From the NCBI GenBank assembly GCA_002372325.1, contig DFFT01000146.1:1-19656 (forward strand): a DNA stretch of 19,656 nucleotides, read 5' to 3'. Origin of the DNA: Succinivibrionaceae bacterium UBA3769 (GTDB lineage: Bacteria; Pseudomonadota; Gammaproteobacteria; Enterobacterales; Succinivibrionaceae). The notes under the pieces are model-generated. The model ran no database searches. It was not told the DNA's origin and saw nothing but the letters and a program-made list of their open reading frames with translations. Positions 16,145 through 19,656 of this stretch are shown here, piece by piece. Positions within the stretch are counted from its first letter, which is position 1. Each line of letters opens with the position of its first letter. Position numbers and translations under genes: made by a program.

Positions 16145-16348
16145 GCTTGCAAAAGTACAAAGCGCCTGCAGTCATATAGTAATCGGCTGTGTAAAAAAGC
16201 AGGCGGAATCATCATTGTTACGTCGGAAAGGCTCCTGGTAAAGTTAATCCGGGGAATACTCAGCCACCCCGCAATCACCTAAGCCAGTCTGCCCTTGCCT
16301 AAAAACTGACCGGGGATACCTCAGAACGCATCTTAAGTTTAACTGAAG

Positions 16349-16960
16349 TCACTTATTCAGTTTTTTATGGGCGTCGCACCCCATCTGAAAACCGTAATCA
16401 CAGGAAAGACCGTAGTTTTCTTTGGCCTTGACGAGATCCCGTCTGGCGCCGGCTGCCTTTTCATACATATAAGCCAAGCTGTAGCAGCCAATGGCGCTTT
16501 TCAGCTGACAGGCTTTATCGTAAAGCTCCTTTGCCCGGGAATTGTCCTGAACGCCGCCCCGGCCGTCTTCGTAAAGACTGCCCAGATTACTGCAGCCATT
16601 GGCTTCGCCGTAATTACAGGCTTTCTCAAAATACTGCGCCGCTTCCTGAAAACTCTGCTGATACCCGCCGGCCCCTTCTTCAACAAGAAGCCCCAGTTTG
16701 TTGCACCCGGCGCCTTTTTTTAACTCGCAGGCACGGCCGTAAAACATTCCGGCCCGGGATAAATCACCTTTGTTTCCGTACCAAGAGCCCTTGGTCAGGC
16801 ACTCGTTGCCGATTTGGCAATCCTGAGGATCATTATTTTCGCTTGCATCAGAATCAGAATTCCCTGTGCACATGTACAGCGTCGTAGCCAGGACAATGAA
16901 GACAGTAACAACAATCCCCAGCTCGACAAGGGTAAAACCTCTGTTATTTTGAGGGTGCAT
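16349..16960 (-). CDS. Type IV pilin-like N-terminus fused to Hcp/Sel1 repeats
   Basis: This 203-residue protein starts with a short basic leader and a prepilin peptidase site, NNRG|FTLVE (G8|F9, Glu at mature position 5), followed by a hydrophobic helix to about residue 29, as in type IV pilins and type II secretion pseudopilins. The rest is not a pilin beta domain. An acidic linker with one Cys pair (48/54) leads into four Hcp-type repeats with Cys pairs eight apart (78/86, 115/123, 151/159, 187/195). After cleavage the protein would be held in the inner membrane by the helix, or built into a pseudopilus, with the repeats in the periplasm. AGGAGG precedes ATG 16960. The kinase gene, with matching repeats, starts 204 nt downstream. 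The function is unknown. If the leader is not cleaved, it would be a simple membrane-anchored repeat protein. Confidence 0.85.
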   Translation of the reverse strand: MHPQNNRGFTLVELGIVVTVFIVLATTLYMCTGNSDSDASENNDPQDCQIGNECLTKGSWYGNKGDLSRAGMFYGRACELKKGAGCNKLGLLVEEGAGGYQQSFQEAAQYFEKACNYGEANGCSNLGSLYEDGRGGVQDNSRAKELYDKACQLKSAIGCYSLAYMYEKAAGARRDLVKAKENYGLSCDYGFQMGCDAHKKLNK

Positions 16961-17052
16961 AACAGCCTCCTGAATATAAAAATGATTTATCCCCTGAAAG
17001 CAGACAAAAGACAGGTACTCCAGCCGGGTAAATTTCCTGCAGTCTCCTGACG

Positions 17053-18114
17053 TTACCTAAGGTTCTTGCGGTAGAAATCCGCAATCTTATCAAAGGGGAT
17101 CTTCTCCAGGTTATCGTACAGATCCACATGATTGGCATCCTTGATAATCAGGAGCTCCTTGTTGTCGCCTTTGAGCTTCCTGAACGCATCCTCGCCGAAG
17201 TAACGACTGTGGGCCTTTTCGCCGTGAATAACGAGAACCGGGGTTCTGATTTCATCGGCATACTGCAAAATCGGCATGTTAATCAGGGAAAGTGCCGAGG
17301 TCATGTTCCAGTGGCCGTTGGAATTTATCGAACGTTCATGAAAACCACGTTTGGTCTTGTAGTAGCCCCAGTAATCCTTGATAAACTGCGGCTCATCACC
17401 GGACAGCTTCTCCGGGAGGCCGGGAGCCGGTTTAAAGGTTCCGGCGGCATAGTCCAGGGTTCTCTGCTTATTGAGAGCTTCCTTCATTTCATATCTGGCA
17501 TCAGCGTCCGCCGCATCGTTATAGCCCCTGGCCGAAACCCGGGTCATGTCATACATGGTGACAGCCACGGTGGCCTTGATTCTGGTATCCATGGCCGCGG
17601 CGTTAATGGCAAAGCCGCCAAAACCGCAGATCCCTAAGATTCCGGTGGCCGCGGGATTTACGCCGGGGTTATTGCTGAGATAGTCGATGGCTGCTGAAAA
17701 GTCTTCGGTATTGATATCCGGACTGGCCACGTTTCTGGGAACACCCTGACTCTCTCCGGTAAATGACGGGTCAAAAGCAAGAGCAATGAAGCCGCGTTCG
17801 GCCAAAGTCTGGGCATAGAGGCCGCTGGACTGCTCCTTAACCGCGCCGAAGGGGCCGGAAACCGCAATTGCCGGGAGCTTGCCCTGATGCTCCTTCGGGA
17901 GGTAAAGATCCCCAGCAAGGGTAATCCCGTAACGATTGGTAAATGAAATTTTCTGAACATCCACCTTGTCGGATTTCGGAAAAGTCTTATCCCATTCCTC
18001 TGCCATAACTGCGTTTACCCCCAATAATGCCACACAGGCTGTCAAAAGCCCGGAAAAAAGTTTGCGAACACCGGTGAGATGCCGGGTATTATGTCCTTTC
18101 ACATAACCAGTCAT
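17053..18114 (-). CDS. Exported alpha/beta hydrolase with Cys nucleophile (dienelactone hydrolase-like)
   Basis: This 353-residue protein has a basic N-terminus and a signal sequence (about 16-38), probably cleaved after AVMA. The fold is alpha/beta hydrolase. The nucleophile elbow reads GICGFGG with Cys163 where most members have Ser, as in dienelactone hydrolases. A late His329 (ANHVDLYD) and an acidic residue after strand 7 (HGEKAH, E299) could complete the triad. It should be a periplasmic hydrolase of esters or lactones; the substrate is unknown. GGAGG lies 6 nt before ATG 18114. The decarboxylase-cupin gene ends 29 nt upstream, so the two form an operon, and the pairing with a carboxymuconolactone-type protein agrees with a role in degrading or detoxifying small cyclic compounds. 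The basic start of the signal is longer than usual, so a later start is possible but no other Met fits better. Confidence 0.85.
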   Translation of the reverse strand: MTGYVKGHNTRHLTGVRKLFSGLLTACVALLGVNAVMAEEWDKTFPKSDKVDVQKISFTNRYGITLAGDLYLPKEHQGKLPAIAVSGPFGAVKEQSSGLYAQTLAERGFIALAFDPSFTGESQGVPRNVASPDINTEDFSAAIDYLSNNPGVNPAATGILGICGFGGFAINAAAMDTRIKATVAVTMYDMTRVSARGYNDAADADARYEMKEALNKQRTLDYAAGTFKPAPGLPEKLSGDEPQFIKDYWGYYKTKRGFHERSINSNGHWNMTSALSLINMPILQYADEIRTPVLVIHGEKAHSRYFGEDAFRKLKGDNKELLIIKDANHVDLYDNLEKIPFDKIADFYRKNLR

Positions 18115-18143
18115 ATTTGCCTCCGCATTAAAAAATCGCCCGA

Positions 18144-19019
18144 TTATTTAAGCCTGGCATATTCCTCATCCGTAACCGGCTCCAGCCATTCATTGGAAGT
18201 TTCCTCTCCCTCTACCTCCACGGCAAGATGGGAGAACCACGAATCCGGTGCAGCGCCGTGCCAGTGCTTGACATTTGCCGGAATGTTGATGACGTCGCCG
18301 GGCTTCATCTCCACGGGATCCTTGCCCTGCTCCTGATAATAGCCCCGGCCGCCCACAGCGATTAAGATCTGGCCGCCGCCCTTTTTGGCATGATGAATGT
18401 GCCAGTTGTTACGGCACTTCGGCTCAAAGGTCACATTGAATATTTTCACCTGGCTTGCGGAAACGGGGGCCAGATAGCTCTGACCGATGAAGTACTTTGC
18501 ATAGGCGGTATTCGGTTCGCCCACGGGGAACATGATGGTTCTGGCGTAGTTCTCCTTTTCAGAAGCCGGAGCTGCGGCGGCATTATCACGCCACACCTCC
18601 TTCGCCAGGTTAAAAACAGCCCACGCCTTGGGCCAGCCCGCATAGAAGGCATTATGGGTAATGACGGCGGCGATCTCCTCTCTGGTTACTCCGGCCTTTT
18701 TGGCATTCTCCAGATGATACTTCATGGAGGAATCCGTAATCCCCAGGGACATCAGGGAGGTTACCGTGATGATGGTTCTGGTCTTGAGGGAAATGTCCTT
18801 ATTGTTCCAGTTCTCCCCGAAAAGCACGTCATCGTTGTAGTGAGCAAAATCAGGGGCAAAGGAACCCAGATTATCCCTGCCGGCTGTCTGAGTGATTTTC
18901 TTTTCTTCCTTCATATTTCCGTTATCCTTCAAGTTATCTCCCGCATAGCAGACTCCGACAGCGGATAAAACGCCAAAGGTCAGCGCTGCGGTCAGTTTGT
19001 TCCTGTTAAGCTGTTTCAT
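18144..19019 (-). CDS. Exported carboxymuconolactone decarboxylase-cupin fusion protein
   Basis: This 291-residue protein has a signal peptide (MKQLNRNKLTAALTFGVLSA, cleaved near CYA|GD). The first domain, about 55-145, matches the carboxymuconolactone decarboxylase family, including the helix HNAFYAGWPKAWAVFNLAKE; the redox CxxC of the AhpD branch is absent. The second domain, about 185-275, is a small cupin with metal ligands in WHIHHAKKGGGQ (H207, H209, Q217) and KHWHG (H252 or H254). This pattern occurs in the mandelonitrile lyase-like cupins, where Gln replaces the usual Glu. The loop between the His pair and Gln217 is longer than typical. It probably works in the periplasm with the hydrolase encoded 29 nt downstream. 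AGGAG precedes ATG 19019. The reaction is unknown, since members of both families vary widely in substrate. Confidence 0.87.
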   Translation of the reverse strand: MKQLNRNKLTAALTFGVLSAVGVCYAGDNLKDNGNMKEEKKITQTAGRDNLGSFAPDFAHYNDDVLFGENWNNKDISLKTRTIITVTSLMSLGITDSSMKYHLENAKKAGVTREEIAAVITHNAFYAGWPKAWAVFNLAKEVWRDNAAAAPASEKENYARTIMFPVGEPNTAYAKYFIGQSYLAPVSASQVKIFNVTFEPKCRNNWHIHHAKKGGGQILIAVGGRGYYQEQGKDPVEMKPGDVINIPANVKHWHGAAPDSWFSHLAVEVEGEETSNEWLEPVTDEEYARLK

Positions 19020-19103
19020 AATTTAACTCCTGTTCAAGGGGCTGTGTTCTATGGTGTAATGAGGTTACCCGTTTAACTGTTTGTGTCTGAGGCTTTGCGG
19101 CAA

Positions 19104-19656
19104 TTACCTGCAGTACACGCAATCGGAGCCGGCAAAGACCATGGCATAGGGCTTGACCAGTCTTCCCAGGAACTCCAGGGCTGAACTGTATTTAAGAACC
19201 TGATCCCGGGCCTCATTTACCAGACTTTGGATCCTCGCTTCCGTGGCTTCGTTCTTTGCAGCATATTTAAGCTCAATAAGATAAATGCACTCGTTATCCT
19301 TGCCTTCATTCACGGTAATCACTAAATCCGCATATTTCTCCCCGTCTCCGATAACTCGAAGGGACTTCTGCATCTCAGCAAAAACTCCCCATACGGAATC
19401 CAGTTTGGTGTAAAGCGTCAGATTAATGGCCGTCTCGCTCATGCATGGCAGTACCTGATTGGTAAAAATCCCGTTCAGGAATTCCGTGCAGGATGCGGCA
19501 AAGGAACTGATATCATCCCTGACCTCCTGCAATGCCGATATATCCAGAGTCGCATCAGTAAACCACCTGCTGGGTTTTAATCTGATTTCGGCAGTGCATC
19601 TGGCAAAGACTTTTGACATAAAAAGATTCGGAATCTTAAGAGCAAGCCTTCCGGTA
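19104..19656 (-). CDS. PD-(D/E)XK domain of an AAA-ATPase-like/DUF1703 protein (5' part outside window)
   Basis: This is the C-terminal 183 residues of a protein whose start is beyond the right edge. An ATG exists at 19619, but it has no ribosome site, and the frame remains open to the window end, encoding TGRLALKIPNLFM, which fits the linker (L-x-IPN) before the nuclease domain in this family. The nuclease core is visible as KYADLVI followed by CIYLIELKYAAK (Asp, then E-x-K). Proteins of this type have an N-terminal AAA-ATPase-like domain and a C-terminal PD-(D/E)XK domain, occur in many copies in some gut bacteria, and have no established function. The ending ...FAGSDCVYCR is followed by TAA. 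No membrane segment or signal is seen. It lies 84 nt upstream of the decarboxylase-cupin gene on the same strand. Confidence 0.8.
   Translation of the reverse strand, partial: TGRLALKIPNLFMSKVFARCTAEIRLKPSRWFTDATLDISALQEVRDDISSFAASCTEFLNGIFTNQVLPCMSETAINLTLYTKLDSVWGVFAEMQKSLRVIGDGEKYADLVITVNEGKDNECIYLIELKYAAKNEATEARIQSLVNEARDQVLKYSSALEFLGRLVKPYAMVFAGSDCVYCR

Noticed and set aside
16343..16368. Terminator-like hairpin ACTGAA...TTCAGT followed by a T-run on the plus strand
   Set aside because: It would only serve plus-strand transcription, where no gene ends; the T-run is the Lys codons at the 3' end of the pilin-like gene. On the minus strand there is no T-run after it.
1..19656. CRISPR arrays, tRNA or rRNA genes, phage genes, toxin-antitoxin pairs
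   Set aside because: I saw no regularly spaced repeats, cloverleaf patterns, phage structural genes or small two-gene toxin modules; the PIN-like protein is too large and lacks an antitoxin partner in view.

Overview
The window reads as chromosomal DNA of a Gram-negative, probably proteobacterial organism. The signs are several Sec-exported lipoproteins with lipoboxes, a type IV pilin-like prepilin leader, and many Sel1/Hcp repeat proteins. A gut-associated gammaproteobacterium (Succinivibrionaceae-like) would fit the gene content, but that is inference and no marker gene here proves it. Every gene I can support lies on the minus strand; the long plus-strand open frames are antisense shadows of GC-rich genes.

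Reading in the direction of transcription (right to left), the first gene is the C-terminal part of a PD-(D/E)XK protein of the AAA-ATPase-like/DUF1703 type, cut by the window edge (19104-19656). Next is a two-gene unit of exported enzymes: a carboxymuconolactone decarboxylase-cupin fusion (18144-19019) and an alpha/beta hydrolase with a Cys nucleophile (17053-18114). Then come two linked repeat proteins. One is a small protein with a type IV prepilin N-terminus joined to four cysteine-paired Hcp/Sel1 repeats (16349-16960). The other is a Ser/Thr kinase with one membrane span and four Hcp repeats of the same register at its C-terminus (13676-16144). A double-zinc-ribbon membrane protein follows (12762-13493).

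A complete insertion sequence sits at 11134-12705. It has 25-bp imperfect terminal inverted repeats, an 8-bp target duplication (GACAGTCT), its own promoter, and a two-frame transposase gene joined by a programmed -1 frameshift signal. It resembles the ISKra4 family. It is AT-richer by eye than its surroundings and lies between genes.

Left of the IS is a likely cell-envelope operon: a large Sel1-repeat lipoprotein (8778-10847), a small exported protein of unknown function (8194-8697), and two paralogous kexin-like S8 proteases with P-like C-terminal domains, both predicted lipoproteins (6028-8166 and 3796-5907). Hairpins between the two proteases, and a strong terminator after the second, divide this unit from the next.

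That next unit is pgsA (phosphatidylglycerophosphate synthase), with a promoter immediately after the protease terminator, followed 9 nt later by a zinc-ribbon multi-span membrane protein (1897-2922). The window ends inside a long protein with two PIN-like domains and a disordered, proline-rich tail (1-1617). The most unusual content is the pilin-Hcp fusion next to a kinase whose predicted periplasmic part carries the same repeat, and the tandem kexin-like lipoproteases with a small exported neighbour.
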